DNA from: Streptomyces sp. MH60
Lineage (GTDB): Bacteria; Actinomycetota; Actinomycetes; Streptomycetales; Streptomycetaceae
Direction of reading: 5' to 3'
NCBI RefSeq assembly: GCF_002939385.1
Contig: NZ_MULI01000040.1
Coordinates: 1-64,000 of the forward strand
Length of the DNA: 64,000 nt
Shown here in pieces: positions 6,632-15,646 of this stretch; the stretch's first letter is position 1; each line of letters opens with the position of its first letter. Made by a program: the position numbers and the translations under genes. The notes beneath the pieces were generated by a model. The model was given only the letters and a program-made list of their open reading frames with translations, was not told the origin of the DNA and searched no databases.

Positions 6632-7987
6632 TCAGGCCCAGCAGCCGTTCACGGTCGCGGCGAGGCCGTCCATGGCGTCCTTGATGTCGCTCGGGGCGGC
6701 CGTCGAGTTGTTCTCGATGAAGGAGAAGATCCGCCAGTCGCCGTCGTCGGTCCGGGTGACACCGCTCAGGGCGATGGCACCGGTGAGCGTGCCGGTCTTG
6801 GCGTGCACCTTGCCGACGGCGCACTGGGAGTTGGGGTCGTCGAAGCGCCCCCACTCCGGGCCGAGGCTGGCCCCGGCCTCGCCCGCGACCGGCAGTCCCT
6901 CCAGGATCGAACCCAGGGCGGGGGACTCCGTGATCGCGTCGAGGAGCTGCGCGAGGGTCGCGGCCGGGATGCGGTCGGCGCGGGAGAGGCCGCTGCCGTC
7001 GTGCATTTCGAAGTTGTCCAGGGAGATCCCGTACGAGCTGAGCACCTGGCGGACCAGCTCGACGCCGCCCTCGAAGGTGGCCGGCTTGCCCAGCTCCACG
7101 GCGGTCATCCGCAGCAGGGTCTCGGCGATGTTGTTGTGGCTGGTCTTCAGCATCTTCTTGACGATGTCCGACAGCGGCGCCGACTTGTGCTGCGCCACCG
7201 GCACGTCGGACTGCTTCGCCGTCGTGCGGGCGACGTCGCCGGTGACGGTGACGCCCTGCGCGGCGAGCTGCTTCGCGAAGACCTTGCCCGCGTCGATGGA
7301 CGTGTCCTGGACGGCGGCGCCGTCGACGACGAGGGAACGGACCGGGGCGATCTCGGTGGGGTAGTAGCCCTCGTTCCAGCCCTCGGCGAGGCTCGGGTCG
7401 GCGAACAGGCTGTCGTCCACCCGGACCTGGACGTCGGTCCGGCCCGCCGCCTTGAGTCCGTCGGCGGCGGTCTTGGCCAGCTCGGCGACGTCCTCGCTGG
7501 TGAGGGTGCGGTCGCCGCCGCCGACGAGGGTGAGGGTGCCCTCGCCGTACACGACCTTCGTGGTGAACTCGTGGTTCGCGCCCAGCAGTGTCAGGGCCGT
7601 GGTGGCCGTGGCGAGCTTGGCGTTGGAGGCCGGCATGAGGGCGGTGGAGCCGTTGTGGTCCCACAGGGCGGTGTCCGAGTCGGCGTCGAGCACGACGCCG
7701 CTGACGTCGGTGCCCAGACGCTTGTCGGCGAGGCGCTCATCGAGGTTCTTGACCAACTGGGCGTCGTCGGCGGCGAGGTCGTCGACGGAGACGCCCTGGG
7801 TCTGCGGAGTGGTGTCGTCGGCGGCGAAGGCCGAGGTGCCGGCCAGCGTGGCGGAGGCCACGGGCACGGCCATCGCGAGCACGAGGGCCCGGCGTGCGCC
7901 GATGCGGCTCACTCTCGCCCTGCGGTGCCTGCGCCGTCCGCCCGGGGCGAAGGTGTTCGTGGGGGTTTCGTCCGGCGTACCAGTCAT
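6632..7987 (-). CDS. dacB: D-alanyl-D-alanine carboxypeptidase/endopeptidase (PBP4-type)
   Basis: The 451-residue class C low-molecular-weight penicillin-binding protein has all three catalytic motifs: S121-N-A-K124 (SxxK), S283-H-N (SxN) and K397-T-G (KTG). The N-terminus has a basic stretch 'RRRHRRARVSRIGARRALVLAMAVPVASATLAGTSAFA', an unusually long basic n-region before the signal peptide, cleaved near 'AFA-AD'. It removes or cleaves D-Ala-linked cross-links in peptidoglycan outside the cell. The long domain between SxxK and SxN is typical of PBP4. It is a single gene. The signal start at ATG 7987 fits. Confidence 0.92.
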   Translation of the reverse strand: MTGTPDETPTNTFAPGGRRRHRRARVSRIGARRALVLAMAVPVASATLAGTSAFAADDTTPQTQGVSVDDLAADDAQLVKNLDERLADKRLGTDVSGVVLDADSDTALWDHNGSTALMPASNAKLATATTALTLLGANHEFTTKVVYGEGTLTLVGGGDRTLTSEDVAELAKTAADGLKAAGRTDVQVRVDDSLFADPSLAEGWNEGYYPTEIAPVRSLVVDGAAVQDTSIDAGKVFAKQLAAQGVTVTGDVARTTAKQSDVPVAQHKSAPLSDIVKKMLKTSHNNIAETLLRMTAVELGKPATFEGGVELVRQVLSSYGISLDNFEMHDGSGLSRADRIPAATLAQLLDAITESPALGSILEGLPVAGEAGASLGPEWGRFDDPNSQCAVGKVHAKTGTLTGAIALSGVTRTDDGDWRIFSFIENNSTAAPSDIKDAMDGLAATVNGCWA

Positions 7988-8178
7988 GAAGTGAAATCCA
8001 AAGATCGGTTACTTCTTCTGTGGGGGTGAAGCGTCGGGCACGCTACCAGCCGTCATATGAAGGGCTGGGACGAAAACTGACAGGGTGTGAATGTCTTGCG
8101 ACCGTATGCCGGAACGGGAGTCCGGGTGCTTTCGTGAAAGCGGCTTTCCCGAGGCCGAACGCGTGATTCCGTTGCCCT

Positions 8179-8775
8179 TCAGTGCCCCTGGACGCGGGAC
8201 TTCGGGGCAGCGCCCCGCCACCGGGCGCGCAGCACCGTGCCACCGGCCACCGCCAGACCCGCCACCGCCCCGGCGGCGATCACCCGGCCCAGTCCCGAGC
8301 CGGTCCCGGACACCGGGACGGCCGCCGCTGCCGCCACCACACCCGCGCCCGCGCAGGCCGCGACCGCCTCGCCCCACACCCGTGCGGTCCCGCGCCCCCA
8401 CCGCCACGGCCACGTCTCGCTGGTCACCAGGTAGGCGACCAGCAGCCCGACCACACAGGCGCCCTCCCACCGGGCCGGTTCCCCGAAGGCCGCGATCACC
8501 ACCACGCCCGCCGCCAGCAGCGTCGTCCGGTGGCGCAGCAGCCGGTAGGACCACCAGACGGCCTCCACCGACGGCCGCCGGTCCAGCGAGGGCGCGGCCC
8601 ACAGCGCGAAGGCGACGGCGCAGACGAAGGGCACCGCCTCCCCGGCGGTACCCACCGTCGCCCACGGCCGCCACGCCATCACGACGGCCGCCGCCCCCAG
8701 CACCCGCACCGGCACCGTGCCGATCCAGTAGCCGAGGTACTCCCGCAGGCCGACCCGCGTGTCCGGCGCCGTCAT
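8179..8775 (-). CDS. Integral membrane protein, last gene of MoxR/DUF58 operon
   Basis: The 198 residues start at the ATG at 8775, which overlaps the DUF58 stop (8772) by 4 nt. It has about five hydrophobic segments ('VLGAAAVVMAW', 'VPFVCAVAFALWA', 'TTLLAAGVVVIAAFG', 'GACVVGLLVAYLV', 'EAVAACAGAGVVAAAAAV' and a final one near 'VIAAGAVAGLAVAGG'). I do not recognise a named family. Coupling to DUF58 and MoxR suggests an accessory membrane component of the same AAA+-assisted assembly system. Downstream (7988-8178) there is 190 bp of non-coding sequence before the dacB start. Confidence 0.75.
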   Translation of the reverse strand: MTAPDTRVGLREYLGYWIGTVPVRVLGAAAVVMAWRPWATVGTAGEAVPFVCAVAFALWAAPSLDRRPSVEAVWWSYRLLRHRTTLLAAGVVVIAAFGEPARWEGACVVGLLVAYLVTSETWPWRWGRGTARVWGEAVAACAGAGVVAAAAAVPVSGTGSGLGRVIAAGAVAGLAVAGGTVLRARWRGAAPKSRVQGH

Positions 8776-10127
8776 CGCGCGCGCCCCCTTCCGCCGACCC
8801 GCCCCGCCAGCAGCGGCGCCAGCGCCAGATCCAGTGACTCGCCCTGCGTGTGCCGGAGCACCGGCACACCGCTGTCCCGCATCGCGAACCGCATCGCGTC
8901 CCGCTCCGCGCGCCACAGACGCAGCCCCAACTCGCCCGCCACGTCGCCCGGTTCCACCACCGGGTCGCCGCTCGGTATCTCCACGACGACCGGGCGCCGC
9001 CCGCGCGCCTGGAGATCGCGCAGCACCTCCAGCATCCGTGCGTCGCTGAGCGGGGTGAACACGTACACGAGTGCCCCCTCCGGCAGTGCGGGCGGCGGGA
9101 CCCGCTCAAGACCGTCGCCGCCGAAGCCGCGGTCCTTGCGCACGTCGAGGACGCTCTCCACGATGCGGTAGAACGCCGCGTCCCCGGTGCCCGGCGCCAG
9201 CCACCGGGTGGTGCCGCCGGTCGAGACGACCCCCACCCGGTCGTGGGTGCGCAGATACGCCCGGGTGAGCCCGGCGGCGGCCCGTACCGTCTCGTCCAGG
9301 GACGACAGTCCGGTCACCGGGTCGACCACGTCGCCGAACGCGTCGATCAGCATCACCGTGTCGGCGGCCCGCTCGGCCGCGAACCGGTGCAGCTGCACGG
9401 ACCCGCGCCGGGTCGTCGACGGCCAGTGGATGCGCCGCTGCCGCTCCCCGGGGACCCAGGGCCCCACCCCGATGACCTCGACGCCCTCCCCGGACTGCGG
9501 CGAGGCGTGCTCGCCGAGCCGCTGCGGCAGCCGTACCGGGATCGGTGTGAACCGGGCCTGCGTGGCGCGCGGGAACACGGACACCTCGGCCGCCTCGACG
9601 CGCACGGTGCGGCGCACGGTGCCGCCGGGGTCGTACACGTCGACGTCCACCGGGCCGAGTGACCAGCGGCCCCAGTGCAGCGCCGTGTGCCGCAGCGTCA
9701 CCGTGGACGGGCCGACGACGACCTCGTCGAGGCGCAGTCCGGGCCCGAGCGTGACCCCGGGGTCGAGGCGCACGGCGTCGCCGTCGTGGGCCACCGCGAT
9801 GCGGACGGTGACCGTGTCGCCCTCGAAGCAGCGCCCCGGTTCGACGGTCGTCGAGGTCTCCACGCGGCGGGCGTGGGCGCGGGGCAGCGCGAGCGCGAGC
9901 AGCACCAGCGGAGCCGCCGCGAGCGCCAGCAGCCACGCCCGGCCGGTGAGCAGCGCGGCGGCCAGCGCCACGACGGCGACGGTCAGCAGCCGCAGGGTGC
10001 GTTCGCTCGGACGCGGGCCGCCGGGCGGCGGGGGCGGTGGCTGTGTCGGGGCGGTGGGCCAGCGCGGGCACCGCGAGACCCTTGATGTCCTCCGGGACCA
10101 CGTAGTCGCGGCCGTCCAGCACGGCAC
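8772..10127 (-). CDS. DUF58 domain protein, N-terminus uncertain
   Basis: DUF58 proteins accompany MoxR ATPases and carry a VWA-like fold. The recognisable part starts at about nt 10050 ('PGGPRPSERTLRLLTVAVVALAAALLTGRAWLLALAAAPLVLLAL', two membrane segments). It continues with a beta-rich segment, the DUF58 signature 'REYGVGD/IHWPSTTRRGSVQLHRF' (here 'RQRRIHWPSTTRRGSVQ') and a VWA-like 'VMLIDAFGDV' motif. The only ATG in frame (10127) lies inside the moxR coding region in another frame, so its first 25 residues look spurious. The natural start appears lost together with the end of moxR. It overlaps the downstream membrane gene by 4 nt. Confidence 0.75.
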   Translation of the reverse strand: MPCWTAATTWSRRTSRVSRCPRWPTAPTQPPPPPPGGPRPSERTLRLLTVAVVALAAALLTGRAWLLALAAAPLVLLALALPRAHARRVETSTTVEPGRCFEGDTVTVRIAVAHDGDAVRLDPGVTLGPGLRLDEVVVGPSTVTLRHTALHWGRWSLGPVDVDVYDPGGTVRRTVRVEAAEVSVFPRATQARFTPIPVRLPQRLGEHASPQSGEGVEVIGVGPWVPGERQRRIHWPSTTRRGSVQLHRFAAERAADTVMLIDAFGDVVDPVTGLSSLDETVRAAAGLTRAYLRTHDRVGVVSTGGTTRWLAPGTGDAAFYRIVESVLDVRKDRGFGGDGLERVPPPALPEGALVYVFTPLSDARMLEVLRDLQARGRRPVVVEIPSGDPVVEPGDVAGELGLRLWRAERDAMRFAMRDSGVPVLRHTQGESLDLALAPLLAGRVGGRGRAR

Positions 10128-10932
10128 GGGCGCGGGCGAGCTGGACCAGGGCGAGTCCGCCGCGCGGCGAGGCGCCGATGCTGATCTGGGGGTGCTCGCG
10201 GGTCGCGCCGACGAGCGCGACGGCGTACTCCAGCAGGTCGTCGTCTATCTCCACCCGCTCCACGACGGCCCGCCACGCCACCACGTCGTCCGGCCCCGCG
10301 AGCCGGTCGAGCACGGCCTCGGGCGCGGCCCGGTCGATCCGGGCCCGCAGCATCGCCAGCTCCTCCCGGGCGGACAGGTACCCCATCCGCACCCGCAGCT
10401 GGAACCGGTCGAGCTGTGCCTCGGGCAGCGAGTACGTGCCCTCGTACTCCACCGGGTTGGCCGTCGCGATCACCACGAACGGGTCGGCGAGCGGCCGCGT
10501 CTCGCCGTCCACGGTCACCTGCGACTCGGCCATCGCCTCCAGCAGCGCGGCCTGCGTCTTCGGCGGCGTCCGGTTGATCTCGTCGGCGAGCAGCAGGTGC
10601 GTGAAGACCGGGCCGGGGTGGAACACCATCTCGCCGGTGCGCTGGTCGTACAGCGGCGTTCCGGTGACGTCGGAGGGCAGCAGGTCGGGCGTGAACTGGA
10701 TCCGGCGGAAGTCCAGGCCGAGCGTGGTGGCGAAGGACCGCGCGAGGAGTGTCTTGCCGAGCCCCGGCAGGTCCTCGACGAGGACGTGGCCGCCGGCCAG
10801 CACGCCCAGCATCACGAGTTCGAGCGCGTCCGGCTTGCCGACGACGGCACGGCCGATCTCGCGCAGTACGGCACCGGCCTGCTCGCCGACCTGCTCGGCG
10901 GTGCGGAGCCGGTTCGTGGAGGGAGTCGTCAC
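10051..10932 (-). CDS. MoxR-family AAA+ ATPase, C-terminus missing
   Basis: The gene starts at GTG 10932, coupled to the upstream gene by GTGA. Walker A 'EDLPGLGKT', Walker B 'HLLLADEINRTPPKTQAALLEAM', sensor 1 'VIATANPVEYEG' and the arginine finger region 'LPEAQLDRF' are all intact, followed by the lid 'ISIGASPRGGLALVQLARA' and 'VPEDIKGLAVPALAHR'. A normal MoxR continues for about 35 more residues. Here homology ends at residue 294 (nt about 10051), and the frame stays open out of register with the DUF58 gene as far as 9106. The AAA+ core could still work, but the lid is incomplete. MoxR proteins act as chaperones for VWA/DUF58 partners at the membrane. Confidence 0.8.
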
Positions 10933-11531
10933 GTCGCTTGGTCCTTACCGGTACGGGGGATGCGGGTGCTGGGCGTGCTGCGGGTGCTGGAGGCGCTGGG
11001 CGCGGCGAGTGCTTCGAGCCGGTCGACGAGGCGGCGCAGCACGTCGACGGGGACCTCGCCGTCGGGTCCGGTGCCCGGTGTCGCGGGGCCGAGCCACGGC
11101 CACAGCTCGGGGCCGACCAACTCGGCGGCCCGCTCGGGCTGGTGCTCCAGGGACACGTGGTGGTGCTCGGCGAGCGCGGCGGCGTACAGGTGGCGCAGTT
11201 CGGCCCGCAGCACCGCACGGTAGTAGAGGGCGCCGTCGGGTCCGGTGGACGTGGTCACGTTCCGGCGCCACTCGCCCATGCCGGGCACCCGGGTCCGCAA
11301 CAGCCGTACCTCGTCCCGGTACGCGGAGTCCAGGGCGCCCGCCCCGGTGACGTACCGGGCGACGAGCAGGGCCACGGCGACGAGCAGGGCGACCAGGGCG
11401 CCGGCCGCCCCGGCGCCGTCGAGGAGCAGGACGAGCAGCAGGCCCGAGCCGGCGACCGCGCCGCCGAGCAGCCCGAGCCGGGGCAGGGTGAGCATGTCCT
11501 CTGCCGGGGTCTCCCGCACGGGCCGGTTCAC
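10929..11531 (-). CDS. Membrane protein of MoxR operon
   Basis: The 200 residues have two N-terminal membrane segments ('LGLLGGAVAGSGLLLVLLL', 'AGALVALLVAVALLVARYV') and a cytoplasmic helical domain with conserved-looking 'RDEVRLLRTRVPGMGEWRRNV'. The Ser/Thr-rich C-terminus is 'SASSTRSTPSTR'. It overlaps the DUF4129 gene upstream (ATGA at 11528-11531) and moxR downstream (GTGA at 10929-10932), so it is translated as part of that unit. This arrangement DUF4129 - membrane protein - MoxR - DUF58 is common in actinobacteria. The precise role is unknown. Confidence 0.75.
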   Translation of the reverse strand: MNRPVRETPAEDMLTLPRLGLLGGAVAGSGLLLVLLLDGAGAAGALVALLVAVALLVARYVTGAGALDSAYRDEVRLLRTRVPGMGEWRRNVTTSTGPDGALYYRAVLRAELRHLYAAALAEHHHVSLEHQPERAAELVGPELWPWLGPATPGTGPDGEVPVDVLRRLVDRLEALAAPSASSTRSTPSTRIPRTGKDQAT

Positions 11532-12484
11532 CGTCCTGCCTCCCGGCCCGGGTCCACGTCCCGATCCCGCAGCAGTGACGCGATCTCCTCCAGGGCGCCG
11601 GCCGCGGCTTCCCGGTGTGCGCCGCCCATCGGGTGCGAGGAGTAGCGGGCCTCGCGGAAGAGCGCGGTGAGGCGCGGGGCGGCCGGGCCGGGGGTGAAGC
11701 CCGCGCCGGCGGCGCGGGTGAGCAGGTCGGCCGGGCTGTCGGAGGCGTGCCGGGGCACACCGGACGCGGCGAGGGCGTCCTCCATCGCCGCGTAACAGGC
11801 GATGACGGCCGCGCGGGCGTCGTCACCGGTACCGGCCAGGGCGCGGCGGCCCGAGTCCACGGCGGACAGGAGCAGCCGCGCGTCGTCGCCCTCCGTCAGG
11901 GTGCCCGCGCGGTCGGGGCGTTGCGGCACCCTCAGCCCGAACCGGCGCAGCCGCCGTACGACGGCCACCACGACGAGCACGACGGCGACCGCGGCCAGCA
12001 GCGCGAGCACGAGGTACAGCGGCAGGGAGGAATGGTCCGTCGCACCGTGCCGCTGCCGGGGCGGGGGAGTGACGAGGGTCGGCGTGGGCATCGGGTCCGT
12101 CGCGAGGGGCGGGGGCGGCCCCGTCGTGTCGTCGCCGGTGGAGAACCGGTGCAGGACCATGGCGAGGACGCCGATGACGCCCGCCGCGGCGAGCAGCAGG
12201 GGCGCGGCGACTTCCCGCAGCCGCTCCTCGTGCGGTGGCAGCGAGAACCGGTCGGCGCCGAAACGGTGGCGAAGGTTCTTGACGACCGTCCACGCCCCGA
12301 ACGTCCAGGCGACGGATGCCCCGATCGCCACGAAGCCCCAGTCGCCGAGCGGGCCCCGGCCGGAGTGCAGCAACCCCTCCGCGGGCCGCAGCGCGAGCGC
12401 GGCGAGGGCCAGCGCCGCGACCACCCTGGCGGCGACCCGCACTCCCGGCGCCGCCCGGTGCGCCGTCCGCTCCCCGCGTTCCAT
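11528..12484 (-). CDS. DUF4129 domain membrane protein, first gene of MoxR operon
   Basis: The 318 residues from the ATG at 12484 include membrane segments near residues 15-40 ('RVAARVVAALALAALALRP'), 'FVAIGASVAWTFGAWTVV', 'VAAPLLLAAAGVIGVLAMVL' and 'SLPLYLVLALLAAVAVVLVVVAVV'. A cytoplasmic C-terminal DUF4129 domain follows ('AVIACYAAMEDALAASGVPRHASDSPADLLTRA', 'TALFREARYSSHPMG'). The DUF4129 helix resembles the C-terminus of protein-glutamine transglutaminase partners. It is the first gene of the five-gene coupled operon running to 8179, 69 bp downstream of mmuM on the same strand, so it may be cotranscribed with it. Confidence 0.82.
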   Translation of the reverse strand: MERGERTAHRAAPGVRVAARVVAALALAALALRPAEGLLHSGRGPLGDWGFVAIGASVAWTFGAWTVVKNLRHRFGADRFSLPPHEERLREVAAPLLLAAAGVIGVLAMVLHRFSTGDDTTGPPPPLATDPMPTPTLVTPPPRQRHGATDHSSLPLYLVLALLAAVAVVLVVVAVVRRLRRFGLRVPQRPDRAGTLTEGDDARLLLSAVDSGRRALAGTGDDARAAVIACYAAMEDALAASGVPRHASDSPADLLTRAAGAGFTPGPAAPRLTALFREARYSSHPMGGAHREAAAGALEEIASLLRDRDVDPGREAGR

Positions 12485-12553
12485 GCCGTGCCCCCCGCCG
12501 AACCCGCCGCCCCCGAACGCCTGTTCACGGCCATCTTGGCACACGCCGCCCGG

Positions 12554-13468
12554 TCACTCCCGGGACAGCGTCCGGGCGACCGACGCGACCGTCTCCGGGC
12601 CCACCCGGCAGCAGCCGCCGACCAGCCGGGCCCCACGCTCCCGCCAGCCCCGCACCCGCTCGGCCGCGAACGACGAACGCCCCCGCCAGCGCCGCGACCC
12701 CGCGTCCCACGTCTCCCCGCTGTTGGGATAGACGACGACCGGTCTGCCGGTGACGCGGGCGGCGGTCTCCACCGCGCCGGACACGTCCTCGGGGGCACAG
12801 CAGTTGACGCCCACCGCGACCACCTCCGCCGCGTCGGCGGCCAGGGCGAAGGCCTCCTCCAACGGCTGCCCGGCGCGCGTGCGGTCCCCGGCCACCGTGT
12901 ACGACAGCCAGGCGGGCACGCCCAGTCCGCGCACCGCCCGCAGCAGCGCCGCCGCCTCGTCGGTGTCCGGGACCGTCTCCAGCGCGAGGACGTCGGGCCG
13001 TGCGGCCGCCAGCACCTCCAGGCGGGGACGGTGGAACCGCTCCAGCTCGTCCACGCCCAGGCCGTACCGGCCCCGGTACTCCGAGCCGTCCGCGAGCATC
13101 GCCCCGTACGGGCCCGCCGACGCCGCCACCCACAGCCGGCGCCCCGGGCGGCCCGCCCCCGCCCGGCGGGCGGCCTCCCGCGCCGACTCCACGCTGAGCG
13201 CCAGCAGTTCGGCGGCCCGCTCCCGCCCGATGCCGCGCCGGGCGAAGCCCTCGAAGGTGGCCTGGTAGCTGGACGTGATCGCCACGTCCGCGCCCGCCTC
13301 GTAGTAGGCGAGATGGGCCCGCGTGATCGCCTCGGGGTCCTCGGCGAGCAGCCGGGCCGACCACAGCGCGTCACCCAGGTCGTGCCCGGCCGCCTCCAGT
13401 TGGTTGGACAGCCCGCCGTCGAGCACGAGCGGGCCGGAGGCGAGGGTGTCGGCGAAGTCGCTGGTCAT
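12554..13468 (-). CDS. mmuM: Homocysteine S-methyltransferase
   Basis: The 304 residues span the full Zn-dependent homocysteine methyltransferase barrel: 'LVLDGGLSNQLEAAGHDL' at the N-terminus, 'ITSSYQATFEGFARRGI', then 'VGVNCCAPEDV' and the terminal 'RLVGGCCRVGPE'. These supply the three Zn-binding Cys that activate homocysteine. The family transfers methyl from S-methylmethionine or SAM to homocysteine to make methionine. The ATG at 13468 is preferred over one 8 codons upstream because homology begins there. It is a cytoplasmic enzyme and the first gene on this strand. Confidence 0.92.
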   Translation of the reverse strand: MTSDFADTLASGPLVLDGGLSNQLEAAGHDLGDALWSARLLAEDPEAITRAHLAYYEAGADVAITSSYQATFEGFARRGIGRERAAELLALSVESAREAARRAGAGRPGRRLWVAASAGPYGAMLADGSEYRGRYGLGVDELERFHRPRLEVLAAARPDVLALETVPDTDEAAALLRAVRGLGVPAWLSYTVAGDRTRAGQPLEEAFALAADAAEVVAVGVNCCAPEDVSGAVETAARVTGRPVVVYPNSGETWDAGSRRWRGRSSFAAERVRGWRERGARLVGGCCRVGPETVASVARTLSRE

Positions 13469-13628
13469 GCGTCCGAGGCTACGACGCCCCACCCGTGCTC
13501 CGGGACCTTGTCCCCCGAGCGAGCTACAGGCAGGTGTCCACCGTGAGGTGACGATCCGAGGCCGCCGGATCCGTAGCGTCCGGTGCAGCCCGCGGCACTC
13601 GAGTCACGGGCCCGACGAAGGAGTTCCC

Positions 13629-14471
13629 GTGAGGTTCGTGTGGCAGTTCCTGGCCGTGCTGGTGGCCTACGCCATCGGCGGCATCGCCGTCCAGGCGGTG
13701 AAGGACAACGACTGGCTCACGCTGGTGGTCGGTCTCACGTCGGTAGCGCTCGTGGTGTTCGTGTACGCCTGGGTGGTGCGGCGGACCGAGCGCCGAGAGG
13801 CCCTGGACGTGGCCTTGGAAGGCGCCGCGGCCAAGGCGGGCTGGGGGACGCTGATCGGCTTCGGACTGTTCGGGGCCGTCATCACGAACCTCTTCGCCTC
13901 CGGGTACTACGAGGTCGACGGACTCGGCTCGGTCCAGGGAGCGATCGGGCTGGTCGGGTTCATGGCAGCCGCCGCCGCGACGGAGGAGGTCGTGTTCCGC
14001 GGGGTCCTGTTCCGGATCATCGAGGAGCACATCGGCACCTACCTCGCACTGGGCCTGACCGGCCTCGTGTTCGGCCTCATGCACCTGCTCAACGAGGACG
14101 CCACCCTGTGGGGCGCCCTCGCCATCGCCATCGAGGCCGGCTTCATGCTCGCCGCCGCGTACGCCGCCACCCGCAACCTGTGGCTGACGATCGGCGTGCA
14201 CTTCGGCTGGAACTTCGCCGCGGGCGGCATTTTCAGCACCGTGGTCTCCGGCAACGGCGACAGCGAGGGCCTGCTGGACGCCGCCATGTCGGGTCCGAAG
14301 CTGCTCACCGGCGGCGACTTCGGCCCGGAGGGCAGCGTGTACTCGGTGGGCTTCGGGGCGCTGCTGACGCTGGTGTTCCTGTGGCTGGCGCACCGGCGCG
14401 GGAACGTCGTGCCGTTCGGTTCCCGGCGGCGTGCCGCGCGCGCCGACTCCGCCGCTACACTTCCCCGGTGA
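13629..14471 (+). CDS. CPBP-family intramembrane metalloprotease
   Basis: The 280 residues from the GTG at 13629 form a multi-pass membrane protein with the CPBP (Abi) motifs: E-E-V-V-F-R (glutamate pair and arginine), then 'VFGLMHLL' (F-x-x-x-H) and 'GVHFGWNFAAGG' (H-x-x-x-N/B). These motifs build the active site of Rce1-like glutamic endopeptidases. There are seven to eight membrane segments. Its stop overlaps the histidine kinase start by GTGA, so protease, kinase and response regulator form one coupled operon. It could process or be regulated by the membrane sensor, but this is inference. Confidence 0.9.
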   Translation: MRFVWQFLAVLVAYAIGGIAVQAVKDNDWLTLVVGLTSVALVVFVYAWVVRRTERREALDVALEGAAAKAGWGTLIGFGLFGAVITNLFASGYYEVDGLGSVQGAIGLVGFMAAAAATEEVVFRGVLFRIIEEHIGTYLALGLTGLVFGLMHLLNEDATLWGALAIAIEAGFMLAAAYAATRNLWLTIGVHFGWNFAAGGIFSTVVSGNGDSEGLLDAAMSGPKLLTGGDFGPEGSVYSVGFGALLTLVFLWLAHRRGNVVPFGSRRRAARADSAATLPR

Positions 14472-15646
14472 TCGATCGCCGACGGATCCCGGAGCGGATT
14501 CCGAAGCTGTGGCGTCGGCTCGACGTCACGGTCCGGGACCTCCCCCTCGGGGTGCTGCTCCTCGTCGCCTCGCTCCTGCCGGAGCTGCGCGGTCAGGGCA
14601 CGGAGATCGGGGGCCTGCCGACCCGTCCCGCCGACGCGCTGGCCGGGGTGGCGGCCGTCCTGCAATCCGTCCCCCTGGCCGTGCGACGGCGGTGGACACT
14701 CGCCTGCCTCACCCTGGTCTCGCTCGGTTTCGCCCTCGACCAACTGCGCGGCTACCACCTGTTCGCGGGCGCCGCGCTCCCCATCGTGCTGATCAACGCG
14801 GGCTCCCACCAGGAGAGGTACCGGCGTGCCACGCAGGTCGCCGCCACCCTGGCGTACGTGGCCATGGCCGTCGGGCTGAACGCGCGCGGCGGCGACGAAA
14901 CGCCGGTCGAGTACGTGACGTTCTACCTGATCCTCGCCCTGGCGTGGGGCATCGGGGCGTGGCTGCGCTCGGCACGCGCCGCGGAGGCCGAGCGGCGCAC
15001 CCGGGTCGCCGAGGACGCCCGCAGCGCCGAACGCACCCGCATCGCCCGCGAGTTGCACGACGTCGTGACCCACCACGTGACGGCGATGGTCGTGCAGTCG
15101 GAGGCGGCCCGGTACCTGACCGCCGCGCCCGAGCGGCTCGACGAGACGCTGGCCGCCGTCAGCGACACCGGCCGGCGGGCCATCACCGACCTGCGGCACC
15201 TGCTCGACCTCCTCAACCCCGACCACGGCACCGCCGAGCCGAGGACGCCGCCCGTCGGCCGGGTGCTCACGCTGGTCGAGCAGACCCGCCGGGCCGGGCA
15301 GCCGGTGGAGTTCACCGAGGAGGGCACCCCGGCGGCGGCCACCGGCAGCTCCGACCTCGTGGCCTACCGTGTCGTCCAGGAGGCCCTCACCAACGCCCTC
15401 AAGTACGACCACGGCGGCAGGACCTCGGTCCTGGTGCGCCACGGAGAACGGGAGATCACGGTGGAGGTCGGCACGGACGGCTCCGGCACGGGGGCCGCGT
15501 CCCCCGGCGGCAGCGGGCGGGGGCTGGCCGGTCTGCGGGAGCGGGTCGACGTGCTGGGCGGCGAGTTCAGCGCGGACCGGGCCAGGGACGGCGGCTTCGT
15601 CGTCCGGGCCCGGATACCGGGCGGGAGCGGGGGAAGCACGGCATGA
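14468..15646 (+). CDS. NarL-type sensor histidine kinase
   Basis: The 392 residues from the GTG at 14468 have N-terminal membrane segments ('LPLGVLLLVASLLPEL', 'AGVAAVLQSVPLAV', 'ATLAYVAMAVGLNA', 'YLILALAWGIGAW'). A HisKA_3 dimerisation helix follows ('RIARELHDVVTHHVTAMVVQSEAARYL', phospho-His in E-L-H-D) and then an HATPase domain ('VAYRVVQEALTNALKYDHG', 'GSGRGLAGLRERVDVLGG'). The D-x-G-x-G box is degenerate ('GTDGSGTG'). It would sense a membrane or envelope signal and phosphorylate the coupled regulator at 15643 (ATGA overlap). Confidence 0.92.
   Translation: MIDRRRIPERIPKLWRRLDVTVRDLPLGVLLLVASLLPELRGQGTEIGGLPTRPADALAGVAAVLQSVPLAVRRRWTLACLTLVSLGFALDQLRGYHLFAGAALPIVLINAGSHQERYRRATQVAATLAYVAMAVGLNARGGDETPVEYVTFYLILALAWGIGAWLRSARAAEAERRTRVAEDARSAERTRIARELHDVVTHHVTAMVVQSEAARYLTAAPERLDETLAAVSDTGRRAITDLRHLLDLLNPDHGTAEPRTPPVGRVLTLVEQTRRAGQPVEFTEEGTPAAATGSSDLVAYRVVQEALTNALKYDHGGRTSVLVRHGEREITVEVGTDGSGTGAASPGGSGRGLAGLRERVDVLGGEFSADRARDGGFVVRARIPGGSGGSTA

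Noticed and set aside
9106..10050. MoxR frame extension to 9106
   Set aside because: Low-complexity Arg/Ala/Gly sequence out of frame with the conserved DUF58 gene; no DUF58 or MoxR similarity.
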